From positions 620,001-684,000 of the forward strand of contig JACJYB010000002.1 of assembly GCA_020636355.1 (NCBI GenBank): DNA of 64,000 nt. Direction: 5' to 3'. The DNA is from Lewinellaceae bacterium (GTDB lineage Bacteria > Bacteroidota > Bacteroidia > Chitinophagales > Saprospiraceae). Shown piece by piece: positions 9,401 to 16,630 of the stretch. The stretch's first letter is position 1, and each line of letters starts with the position of its first letter. The position numbers and the translations under genes are program-made. The notes beneath the pieces are model-generated. The model made no database searches and was not told where the DNA came from. It was given only the letters and a program-made list of their open reading frames with translations.

Positions 9401-10437
9401 AGAGGGACCAGTTGAAAAAGGATACTGCTTCCTGCCGGATCTTGCCGCACGGTCTCCCTTACATAAAGGTCATCATTATTTCCTCTCGTACCCAAAACCG
9501 AATAATGGACCGGAATCAGGGTGTCCAGCCAATCCAACTGAATTTGAATAGGATTACAGCCCTCCTGCAGAATCAACGGTTCCGGGAGCGATCCTTCGGT
9601 AATACGATAAGGTTTTGACTGAAAGCTATTTGCTTCGATAAAGACCCCGGTATCAAAATGATCATCTGCCAGATCGGCCAGTGCCAGCTCCATCTGATAT
9701 TCGGCACAGGGCACCACCGCCGCGCTGGCGGTAAATGCGTCCAGGTAGGCATTAAAAGCAAAGATCTGTCCATCTGCATTGTCGTGGTAATATTGCGGAT
9801 GCACTGGTATACAATCTGGCTTAATCGGGTTGCCCTGATGGATGGTATTAACCGAAACTATGGTCTCCGTACCCGGAACGACTGCCAGATTTTGTAGTAA
9901 GTATGTACCGCCTTCCGGCCGCGGTCCGGATAGGAAGAAACCAAATACATCATTAAAGCTGCTGCAGGTAAACTGCGGATACTCTTCAGAAGCAAAAAAA
10001 TAGCGGAAGGAAATCCGGTTAGTCGCTGGCCGGAAACGTATCGTCAACTTAGCCACATCGAAAAGCAATTGTGCCGTGGTATCCAAGGTTTTGACCAGTG
10101 CTTCCAGACCTTCTGCACTATATCTCAGTCCGGAGGTCGATGTACTCAGATTATCGCTTCGATTAGGCTGTGCGATTGAATCCACCTCACCTGTCGACAG
10201 TACCATACCTTGATTGAAGCCGGTCGTCGCTTTTGGATCGGTAAAAAAACCCAGTGCCCTGGAATCTCCCTGGTAGCTGATAGACAAGATCTCGACGCCT
10301 CCGCCGACAAGGAACTTTCTGACAGCGTCTTCAAGCCTCCCGGGCAATTTATCCCCGGAATATACCTGTAATCCTTGCGACCACATGGACAAGGATACCA
10401 GCATAAAAACACCCAAAAGAATTCCACTTCTATTCAT
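6466..10437 (-). CDS. Giant T9SS surface protein: choice-of-anchor L, P-domain, SprB-like repeats, gliding-motility C-terminal domain
   Basis: 1323 residues with an N-terminal signal peptide (ILLGVFMLVSLSMWSQG). Domains in rough order are: a choice-of-anchor L region at about 40-230 (LTIRFRPATNRISFRYFFAS, FNDVFGFFLSG); a proprotein-convertase P-like beta-sandwich at about 390-560 (GPVTGTWYLTIYNHSLEEG); then a series of SprB-like repeats at about 690-1110, each with a YxxxVTDxxGC pattern such as GTYRVTVTDQSGC. The last about 90 residues are the gliding motility-associated / T9SS type B sorting domain, starting VPTAFTPNGDGLNDHFVIHG. The protein should be exported by Sec, cross the outer membrane by T9SS and be anchored by the coupled PorP/SprF protein. 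Likely an adhesin; the ligand is unknown. Confidence 0.9.
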   Translation of the reverse strand: MNRSGILLGVFMLVSLSMWSQGLQVYSGDKLPGRLEDAVRKFLVGGGVEILSISYQGDSRALGFFTDPKATTGFNQGMVLSTGEVDSIAQPNRSDNLSTSTSGLRYSAEGLEALVKTLDTTAQLLFDVAKLTIRFRPATNRISFRYFFASEEYPQFTCSSFNDVFGFFLSGPRPEGGTYLLQNLAVVPGTETIVSVNTIHQGNPIKPDCIPVHPQYYHDNADGQIFAFNAYLDAFTASAAVVPCAEYQMELALADLADDHFDTGVFIEANSFQSKPYRITEGSLPEPLILQEGCNPIQIQLDWLDTLIPVHYSVLGTRGNNDDLYVRETVRQDPAGSSILFQLVPLPDKLDEGAEEIYLILSYGSCGADTVRLTVLDGFESLKDLPEDTTVCQGTALGFLGNQNSTLRYNFRGSRGAVVPGRNDFSLEIPYFPAPYFDIQWLQSFCLAVDANTNANWDLFLTSPGGVRIPLMESGQGPRGWTSVCFNWDSTTLWQNATPPFIGTYRPDVLPFINLPYSGPVTGTWYLTIYNHSLEEGQLRDWNLSLNDPIQETWEWTRDNSSPCINCPILFTNPDTSANYTLIRSTTLRCQDIRQMHVEVLPNKLESTAIQCVATGDSLTFLWNNEVGVNYEVSTNGLDWFPPNRPPFRQVYGTLPAPPDTFYLKVDGLCLDSIFTYNCSAVPCITGPQISQPRDTSVACFGQRIEEYQVQQLPGYTYWLQGTENHTGHFSDLAAGTFPLVVTDENGCKTAYTLHISEPDLLHVDARIIQEVTCPYANDGHVELQVTGGNLPYAFAWSNGNDEPNPVDLPFGPNQVIVTDQKGCVAYKTVELSVPQDLELSIEQQEIHCAGLKTGQIRVNVSGASGPFRFDWAHNPFLDNPVASNLAAGTYRVTVTDQSGCQVSAMTVISEPEKLDVGWESEAISCPDANGGVLRVTVSGGIAPYIYQWNNGWEADELTEVQPGNYCVTVTDGEGCQAVACQVVSPGRNALLEEKIIQPSCLLGPLGSIDMQLDAAFAPYSIIWTGGSKYMSNGYGIKLAEPGKYTAFVHDSRGCNFSRTFEIVPLDTLRFSITASDVTCAGYQDGLFMVQVQQSNGSVFFSLDSLQWQTNGLFRDLSEGMYRLFVRDQADCTAQDTVLVLSPDSLSIDLGRDTVIRYGQTILINPVIENAQGDPTLVWTGSEVPADCMNCPELLLQPEYSTSIKVMVLDGKGCRAEDFLEVSVEDEILIEVPTAFTPNGDGLNDHFVIHGTPPIHLLEVMVWDRLGNLIYDSDTDQLNDRTTGWDGTFRGKAVPAGVYRWLVRAETRPGKQESTSGWIQLLR

Positions 10438-10488
10438 CGCCTCAAAGCTGTGTGTAAGTGGGGCGTGAAATTAAAAAATTTATGATCG

Positions 10489-10513
10489 GAGGGGTTGAAG
10501 CCCCTCATTTTTA
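10489..10513 (+). terminator. GC-rich hairpin followed by T-run
   Basis: GAGGGG (10489-10494), loop TTGAAG, CCCCTC (10501-10506), then ATTTTTA on the plus strand. It lies in the divergent 195-nt region between the surface-protein gene (-) and sppA (+), where no plus-strand transcript needs ending. It could be a 5'-UTR hairpin of the minus gene or a dispersed small repeat. Confidence 0.3.
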
Positions 10514-10632
10514 ACGCATGCCCAGGATCCATTAATCTATATAAGGGTGCTTTCCATCTAATAATCACAGGTGTCGATTGAACAAGCATTAGCTTTAGGA
10601 GATTTATTAGGTAAAGACACTTAAAGTCGGTC

Positions 10633-12402
10633 ATGAAACAATTTTTTAAATTTCTTTTCGCATCCTGTCTTGGCACCATTCTGGCCTCGGTTATCGTGGT
10701 GTTCCTTGGAATTGCGATGGTTGGATGGTTTACCAAGGTTGCCGAAAAGCAAGTTGACATTAAGCCCAATACGGTATTGGACCTGTCACTGGACTACGCT
10801 TTACCCGAGCTCACCAATAATGTTCAGAATTTCACATTTTCCCTGGAGCAAAAGGATTATGTAGGCCTGCAGGACATAATCACTTTGCTTAAAAATGCTG
10901 AAGAAGATCATGACATCAAAGGGATTAAGATTGGCAGTCTGTCCAACCTGCATGGACAAGCCACCGCTTTGGCACTAAAGGAAGCCCTGGATGATTTTCG
11001 GAAATCAGGGAAATTTGTCGTGGCGGATGGCAGATACTTCGATAAAACCGGTTATCTGGTGGCATCCTCTGCTGATCACATTATTATAAATCCTATTGGC
11101 GGGGTTGACTTCCGCGGTTTTGCTTCGATAACCCCATTTTTTAAAGATGCGCTGGACAAAATCGGTGTAAAAATGGAAGTCTTCTACAAAGGTCAGTACA
11201 AGGGGGCTACAGAACCTTTCCGCCTGAACAAAATGAGTCCGCAAAACCGCTACCAGATTCGCGAATACCTGGAAAGCATTTATGCATTATATCTTAAAGA
11301 AATTGGTGAAGACCGCAACCAGACAACGGATCGTTTGCGGGAAATAGCTAATGAATTTCTCGCTCAAAATGCACAACAAGCCTTACAATATGGCCTGGTG
11401 GATGAGATCGGAGGCACCTTTGCGGCCGATGATTACATTCGCAAACAGATTGGTCTGGAAGCAGATGCGAAAATAAATTATGTCTCCATGGACGCTTACA
11501 AAAAAGCGCGTGGTCTGGGTACTAATTTTTCAGCCCGCGATAAAATTGCTGTATTATATGCTGAGGGGGACATCGTGGACGGAAGCACTACTGAAGGCGT
11601 CATCGGGGGAGAAAAGTACGCCAAACAACTGCGTAAGATCCGCCAGGATGATAAAATTAAAGCGCTCGTGCTTAGAGTAAACTCTCCGGGTGGTAGCATT
11701 ATGGCCTCACAGGACATACTCTCTGAAATAGAACAAATCAAAGCTGCTGGCAAACCTGTCGTGGCTTCATATGGAGACTATGCCGCTTCCGGAGGTTACT
11801 TTATTTCCTGCAAATCGGACTACATCATCAGTGAGCCCAATACACTCACCGGATCGATCGGAGTCTTTCTGATGATGCCAAATTTTAATGGCTTGCTGGA
11901 GGATAAAATCGGCATCTCCATCGATACCGTCATAACCGGGAAATACGCGGCAGGTTTCACCTCACTACTTCCCCTATCTGATGAAGAAGGCAGGATACTT
12001 CAACTACAGACCGACAATTTTTATGATCTGTTTCTATCAAATGTTGCCGACGGTAGAAAAATGTCCAAAGAAGCCGTCCATGAAGTAGCTCAAGGAAGGG
12101 TTTGGACTGGAGAAGATGCCATTAAGGTTGGATTGGTCGATCAGATTGGAAGCCTAAATGATGCCATCAAGAAGGCAGCAGAACTTGCCGGCCTGGATGA
12201 TTACCGGACCGCTTCTTATCCCTCGATCAAAGATCCGCTGACACGAATCATCGAACAGGTTACCGGCCAGAACTCCGATGACCTGATCGCTTCCAAACTG
12301 AAAGTCAAATTGGGTAAATGGGAACCCTATCTGCGTGAATTGGAATTCTGGCAAACCCATCAGGGACCGATGGCGAGATTGCCCTTTATCATCCAGGATT
12401 AA
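10633..12402 (+). CDS. sppA: Signal peptide peptidase SppA, 67K type
   Basis: 589 residues, the long double-domain form of SppA. An N-terminal hydrophobic anchor (about 5-33) holds it in the inner membrane, with the catalytic part outside. The Ser-Lys dyad can be located by family alignment: Lys190 in QYKGATEPF (equivalent to the E. coli K209 region, YKSAVEPF) and Ser386 in YAASGGYF, with the oxyanion region RVNSPGGS at 349-355 and LTGSIGVF after it. SppA degrades cleaved signal peptides in the membrane. It is a single-gene unit with about 195 nt upstream shared with a divergent gene. All key residues are present. Confidence 0.95.
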   Translation: MKQFFKFLFASCLGTILASVIVVFLGIAMVGWFTKVAEKQVDIKPNTVLDLSLDYALPELTNNVQNFTFSLEQKDYVGLQDIITLLKNAEEDHDIKGIKIGSLSNLHGQATALALKEALDDFRKSGKFVVADGRYFDKTGYLVASSADHIIINPIGGVDFRGFASITPFFKDALDKIGVKMEVFYKGQYKGATEPFRLNKMSPQNRYQIREYLESIYALYLKEIGEDRNQTTDRLREIANEFLAQNAQQALQYGLVDEIGGTFAADDYIRKQIGLEADAKINYVSMDAYKKARGLGTNFSARDKIAVLYAEGDIVDGSTTEGVIGGEKYAKQLRKIRQDDKIKALVLRVNSPGGSIMASQDILSEIEQIKAAGKPVVASYGDYAASGGYFISCKSDYIISEPNTLTGSIGVFLMMPNFNGLLEDKIGISIDTVITGKYAAGFTSLLPLSDEEGRILQLQTDNFYDLFLSNVADGRKMSKEAVHEVAQGRVWTGEDAIKVGLVDQIGSLNDAIKKAAELAGLDDYRTASYPSIKDPLTRIIEQVTGQNSDDLIASKLKVKLGKWEPYLRELEFWQTHQGPMARLPFIIQD

Positions 12403-12424
12403 CAAGCCCAACCGACCGGATTGA

Positions 12425-12916
12425 TCAGCGTTTGATGATCAGGGCGGAGATCAACGTGATGAGCAACCCGATTGGAAAAATTTCCATAAATGTATAGCCA
12501 ATCAGGACTATAGGTTTGCTGTAGTTCGCTTTCATTTGCTCCATCGATTGTATTTTGGACGAATCTCCCGCTGCTTGAAGTTGATCGATTTGATTCTGAA
12601 AATATTGCTCCATCATCACCTGCCCGGGCCCCATATAATAATAGATGGTCCAGCTGATCACATAGATGACAGTTGCAATCAAGGTAATCAATAGGCCTAC
12701 TTTAACTCCCTGCCAAAAGGTGATCTGGCCTGCTTTTTCACGGTCCCGATATTGCCGTATGCCCAGGTAAATGGTGGAAAGGGCAATGATCATAGAGGCA
12801 AAACCGGCAATCTCGGTAAATCCACTTTCTTTACCTGCCACCAGAACAACCAATCCCATCACCAAGGGTATCAGGAAACCGGCTATTAATCCATTGGTTA
12901 AAATGATTTTTCGCAT
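12425..12916 (-). CDS. DUF4199 family membrane protein
   Basis: 163 residues with four hydrophobic segments at about 8-27, 37-53, 70-90 and 139-160. The pattern FWQGVKVGLLITLIATVIYV, then a short amphipathic stretch and a final helix ending IIKR, matches DUF4199, a Bacteroidetes inner-membrane family of unknown role. It converges with sppA (22 nt between stops). The upstream minus-strand gene is a membrane-linked LuxR-type regulator 93 nt away, so the two may be co-expressed; this is inference from spacing. Confidence 0.8.
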   Translation of the reverse strand: MRKIILTNGLIAGFLIPLVMGLVVLVAGKESGFTEIAGFASMIIALSTIYLGIRQYRDREKAGQITFWQGVKVGLLITLIATVIYVISWTIYYYMGPGQVMMEQYFQNQIDQLQAAGDSSKIQSMEQMKANYSKPIVLIGYTFMEIFPIGLLITLISALIIKR

Positions 12917-13009
12917 ATTCTTTTTAGTACGAAAATATGAGCTAGAACAGAGGAAAGCATCCGACTAAAGTAGGATTTTAGCCCGGAGAAGACCTTAAAA
13001 TTGGATCGA

Positions 13010-13504
13010 TCATTGAATCCAGCCCATTTTCTTGGCGTGTTGGATTGCCTGAGTCCTGCGTTTGGTATCGGTCTTTTGCAGGATACGCGTGACGTGAGTT
13101 TTTACTGTACTTATCGCTATATACAAGTCTTCTGCAATTTCCTGATTTGATTTTCCGGATGCCATAGCGACGAGTACTTCGAATTCCCGGTCACTCAATT
13201 TTTCTGGGCTGGCGCATTGGTGATTCCATATCTGCGGCTTGTCGGCCGCCGCCTCTTCAAAGGCATCATTCATGAGCACCTGCTCGGAAAAATCTCCCGG
13301 TTTGGATATTTTACTTCCGGCCCAAACACCGACAACAGAGAATAGCAGTGCGACCCAGAAAAAGGCCCATTGGGGATCAATGGTTTCGAGCCGGTAATTG
13401 AATTCGAGCCATAGGATAAAGACCGAGGAGCCTCCAAAAAGCAGCCCATACTTGATGATGTATAGCCATCTGATTCGAAATAGGCGTACACTACCGGAAA
13501 TCAT
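13010..13504 (-). CDS. Membrane-anchored LuxR-type HTH regulator
   Basis: 164 residues. Two hydrophobic segments (about 13-31 and 43-61) are followed by a short linker and a C-terminal LuxR/FixJ helix-turn-helix (about 100-164): LSDREFEVLVAMASGKSNQE, then STVKTHVTRILQKTDTKRR with the recognition helix. There is no receiver domain, so it is not a normal response regulator. It may be a one-component regulator that senses through its membrane part. Neighbours are DUF4199 downstream and a divergent SpoU-type methyltransferase upstream (55 nt). The target genes are unknown. Confidence 0.85.
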   Translation of the reverse strand: MISGSVRLFRIRWLYIIKYGLLFGGSSVFILWLEFNYRLETIDPQWAFFWVALLFSVVGVWAGSKISKPGDFSEQVLMNDAFEEAAADKPQIWNHQCASPEKLSDREFEVLVAMASGKSNQEIAEDLYIAISTVKTHVTRILQKTDTKRRTQAIQHAKKMGWIQ

Positions 13505-13559
13505 ATGTTGATATTACCTTTACCTTCAGGATCTTCTTACAGCGATTCATTCAAAGATA

Positions 13560-14336
13560 ATGATCATTGCTTCTTCATCCAATCCGACCATAAAACAGAT
13601 CAACCGGTTACGTGAAAAATCCCGTGCCAGAAGGCAGGATCAATTGTTTGTTATGGAGGATTGGAAGGAGATTCGTATGGCCATAGAAAACGGGTACCTC
13701 ATCAATCAGTTGGTCATGCGTGAGGGTGCCCTCCTGCCCAAGGATTGGCTGCCCTCCTCGATACCCATCAGTATTGTAAAAAATGAATTATTCACCAACC
13801 TGGTATACCGGTCAGGCACGGTTGATGTCTGCGCTATAGCTGCAGCGAAGCCTCATCCTTTGAGTTCCTTACAGCAATTAAAAGGGCCTGCTTGCTATTT
13901 GGTCCTGGATCAGGTTGAAAAGCCGGGCAATATTGGGGCTATCCTGCGCACGGCAGATGCCGCTGGATTGGCTGGAGTCATCGTCGTGGATGCGGTCTCT
14001 GATCTGTATAATCCCAATGTGATCCGCTCCAGTGTTGGAACTCTGTTTACGGTACCAATTGCTCTATGCTCACTCGATGAAGCCTTGCAGTGGCTGGAAG
14101 GCTCCTACGTTTTGACCACTCAACTGGAGGGAGGTCAGCCACCCTGGGAAGTTAATCTAGCTGGCCCGGTAGCCCTCGTGCTGGGCACGGAGTCTACCGG
14201 AGTACGGGAACCATGGCGCAAACGGGCCAATCAATTCGTAAAAATACCGATGTTTGGTCAAAACGATTCTCTCAATGTCTCCAATACGGCTGCCATCCTG
14301 GCCTACGAGCATGTCAGACAAAGGACCATATATTGA
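13560..14336 (+). CDS. SpoU/TrmH family RNA 2'-O-methyltransferase
   Basis: 258 residues. The N-terminal about 95 residues are the substrate-binding extension (SpoU_sub_bind type, beginning IIASSSNPTIKQINRLREKS). The C-terminal SPOUT knot domain has all three family motifs: QVEKPGNIGAILRTADAAG (motif 1, with the catalytic Arg), VALVLGTESTGV (motif 2) and IPMFGQNDSLNVSNTAAI (motif 3). These cytoplasmic enzymes methylate the 2'-OH of a specific rRNA or tRNA nucleotide using SAM. It resembles RlmB/TsnR-type rRNA enzymes; the target site cannot be assigned. Divergent from the LuxR-type gene. Confidence 0.92.
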   Translation: MIIASSSNPTIKQINRLREKSRARRQDQLFVMEDWKEIRMAIENGYLINQLVMREGALLPKDWLPSSIPISIVKNELFTNLVYRSGTVDVCAIAAAKPHPLSSLQQLKGPACYLVLDQVEKPGNIGAILRTADAAGLAGVIVVDAVSDLYNPNVIRSSVGTLFTVPIALCSLDEALQWLEGSYVLTTQLEGGQPPWEVNLAGPVALVLGTESTGVREPWRKRANQFVKIPMFGQNDSLNVSNTAAILAYEHVRQRTIY

Positions 14337-14375
14337 ATTGTAACGGACCGGTTGCCTTTCTATCTTCAAGGGCCA

Positions 14376-14735
14376 TCAATTGATCTTCCCGGATTGTTCT
14401 GGTCTTTCGTGTTTTGGTTGGTAGATGCCGATGGATCCACCGCCAGGCAAAACCAGATGGGACAATAATCCCCAACGCTGATCTGTCACCTCACTACAAA
14501 TGATCTGGTGTTCCTTCATATTACTGACAAACTCGTGAATGTCATCACACATCAGAAACAATTCGTGATGTTGACTATCTGGTGATGGGTGCACGGCCAA
14601 TTCCGACGGAGGGAGCCCAAATATCAACCATCCGTGTCCGGCATCAACATGAGTCAATTTTAAAATGTCCCGGAAAAATGCCTTGTCCGCTTCCGCATTT
14701 TCCGAGTATATGATCGCATGTGCTCCGGTAATCAT
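14376..14735 (-). CDS. VOC superfamily (glyoxalase/bleomycin-resistance-like) protein
   Basis: 119 residues with the VOC beta-alpha-beta-beta-beta pattern: an opening strand AHAIIYSENAEADKAFFRDIL, a central HHELFLMCDDIHEFV and a closing strand GGGSIGIYQPKHE. Members bind a metal for isomerase, dioxygenase or resistance chemistry, but many small ones have no known reaction. It converges with the SpoU-type gene (39 nt between stops). The 250 nt upstream (14736-14986) hold no gene or RNA that I can recognise. Confidence 0.8.
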   Translation of the reverse strand: MITGAHAIIYSENAEADKAFFRDILKLTHVDAGHGWLIFGLPPSELAVHPSPDSQHHELFLMCDDIHEFVSNMKEHQIICSEVTDQRWGLLSHLVLPGGGSIGIYQPKHERPEQSGKIN

Positions 14736-14986
14736 TGGTAGGATTTTATTGGTAAGATATATCTTATTAATTAGATCACCGATCGAACAGGCATCATATC
14801 AGAACGATTGGGTATTTTACCTTTCCAAGTTTAGGATCAGGTATTGTCATAAGTTCTGCATCAGCATTATTCCTGCATTTTTCCAATGACTGCTGTTAAC
14901 CAATGGCCTCCTTTTCCGTCTAGGATAGCAGTATCACTTTCAACCAAACTGGTACGTAAAAATGGTAATTCTGCGTTAAACTTAAA

Positions 14987-16618
14987 ATGAATAGCAAAAT
15001 GGAGACGCTAACCCAATCCCAGGCTTGGCAACCCTTGGGGATAACCACCGGGCTGGAACCTTACGCTGGGGACTTCAACGTTCAGGATGCCGTGCATTTA
15101 TTACGACGCACCTTGTTTGGTGTCAAAAAAGATGAGGTCGATCTCGCGGTGGTTACCGGCCTTTCCGCCACTCTGGACCGCTTGTTGGAAGAACATCCCC
15201 TGCCTTTACCGGTCAATGATTACAATCGCGATGATCTAAAGGATCCAAATGTACCATTCGGTCAGACCTGGGTGGATGACCATACCGATAATGGGGATCT
15301 GACCAGCGCCCGGATAGTTAGTCTAAAAGCATGGTGGATCGATCAGATGATGAATCAACAACCCAGCTTGCAACAAAAAATGATGCTGTTCTGGCACAAC
15401 CATTTTGCCACGCAAACCTGGGGTGTTTTTTGGGCTAACCAGGCTTATCGCCATTTCAAACTATTGCACGAGCAGGCATTTGGAAATTTTAAGGTTTTGA
15501 CCAGAGCTATAACCACGGATCCGCAAATGCTGCTTTATCTGAACGGTGCTTTTAACAATAAGGAAAGTCCGGACGAAAATTATGGAAGGGAATTGCAGGA
15601 ATTGTTTTGTATCGGCAAAGGCCCTAACTCGAATTATAGTGAGGAAGACGTCAAGATGGCGGCAAAAGTGCTCACCGGTTGGACCATCCAATGGGAAGGA
15701 ACCTACCCATCCTACTTCAATTATTGGCTCCATGACCAGTCCGACAAAGAATTCTCATCGTTCTACGGAGGCAAGGTCATCAGAGGCAAATATGGTCCCG
15801 ACGGAGCTAAAGAAACCGATGAATTGATGGACATGATCTTCGATAACCCGGAGACTGCATTGTTTATCTGCCGGAAGATCTATCGCTTTTTCGTTTATCC
15901 ATACATCTCTGAAGAAACAGAGCAAAACATTATAGTCCCCCTGGCTTCTATCCTGAGAGACAATAACTACGAGATAGTGCCAGTACTTCGTACGCTACTG
16001 AATTCCGCCCATTTTTTTGACCTGGAACTACGCGGAGCTATGATCAAGAGCCCGGTGGATTTTTTCATAGGATTCTGGCGTTCAATGCTGGTCTCCATTC
16101 CTGAAAATGCTTCTGTAAAGAACAATTTGGAGATTCGGACCTCATCCTTGTGGCAAATATCCAATCTTGGCCAACAACTTATGGATCCTCCCAATGTGGC
16201 GGGATGGCCGGCTTACTATCAATATCCTCAATACGATAAATCCTGGATCACTACAGATTCGGTTCCTCGGCGTGCCCTGACCACCGATTCCTTTATTTAC
16301 TGGGGTTTCTGGTCGGAAACTTTACTGACCAATGTGGATCTACTGGCATTTATTGATCAGTTGGACAATCCCGATCAACTTAATCCAATGCTTGATGAAA
16401 TTCTCGATCTGCTGCTGGCTGTGCCGGTTTCCGAACTGCAACGCAACCAGATGAAGTCCATCCTCCTATCTGGCCAGGCCAACGAAGGCTATTGGAATCA
16501 GGCCTGGTTTGCCTATAAACTTACTCCCTATGATGAGATGGCCCGTATGACGGTTGAAAACCGGGTAAAGCCATTTTTTCAGTACTTATTTCAGCTTTCG
16601 GAATATCACCTTCAATAA
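14987..16618 (+). CDS. DUF1800 family protein
   Basis: 543 residues with the DUF1800 hallmarks: AVHLLRRTLFGVKKDEVDLA near the N-terminus, KMMLFWHNHFATQ (about 127-139), NFKVLTRAITTDPQMLLYLN, then NYGRELQELFCIGKG and MDPPNVAGWPAYYQYPQYDK. Function is unknown; in Bacteroidetes and other phyla these genes are almost always paired with a DUF1501 gene, as here (12 nt to the next start), suggesting the two proteins work together outside the cytoplasm. No signal peptide is evident from this start. A second ATG four codons in is an alternative. Confidence 0.9.
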   Translation: MNSKMETLTQSQAWQPLGITTGLEPYAGDFNVQDAVHLLRRTLFGVKKDEVDLAVVTGLSATLDRLLEEHPLPLPVNDYNRDDLKDPNVPFGQTWVDDHTDNGDLTSARIVSLKAWWIDQMMNQQPSLQQKMMLFWHNHFATQTWGVFWANQAYRHFKLLHEQAFGNFKVLTRAITTDPQMLLYLNGAFNNKESPDENYGRELQELFCIGKGPNSNYSEEDVKMAAKVLTGWTIQWEGTYPSYFNYWLHDQSDKEFSSFYGGKVIRGKYGPDGAKETDELMDMIFDNPETALFICRKIYRFFVYPYISEETEQNIIVPLASILRDNNYEIVPVLRTLLNSAHFFDLELRGAMIKSPVDFFIGFWRSMLVSIPENASVKNNLEIRTSSLWQISNLGQQLMDPPNVAGWPAYYQYPQYDKSWITTDSVPRRALTTDSFIYWGFWSETLLTNVDLLAFIDQLDNPDQLNPMLDEILDLLLAVPVSELQRNQMKSILLSGQANEGYWNQAWFAYKLTPYDEMARMTVENRVKPFFQYLFQLSEYHLQ

Positions 16619-16630
16619 ATCCATCAGGAA

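Noticed and set aside
14736..14986. tRNA or small RNA in the gap before DUF1800
   Set aside because: No cloverleaf, no T-loop signature (GGTTCGAATCC type) and no stable hairpin with a T-run were found.
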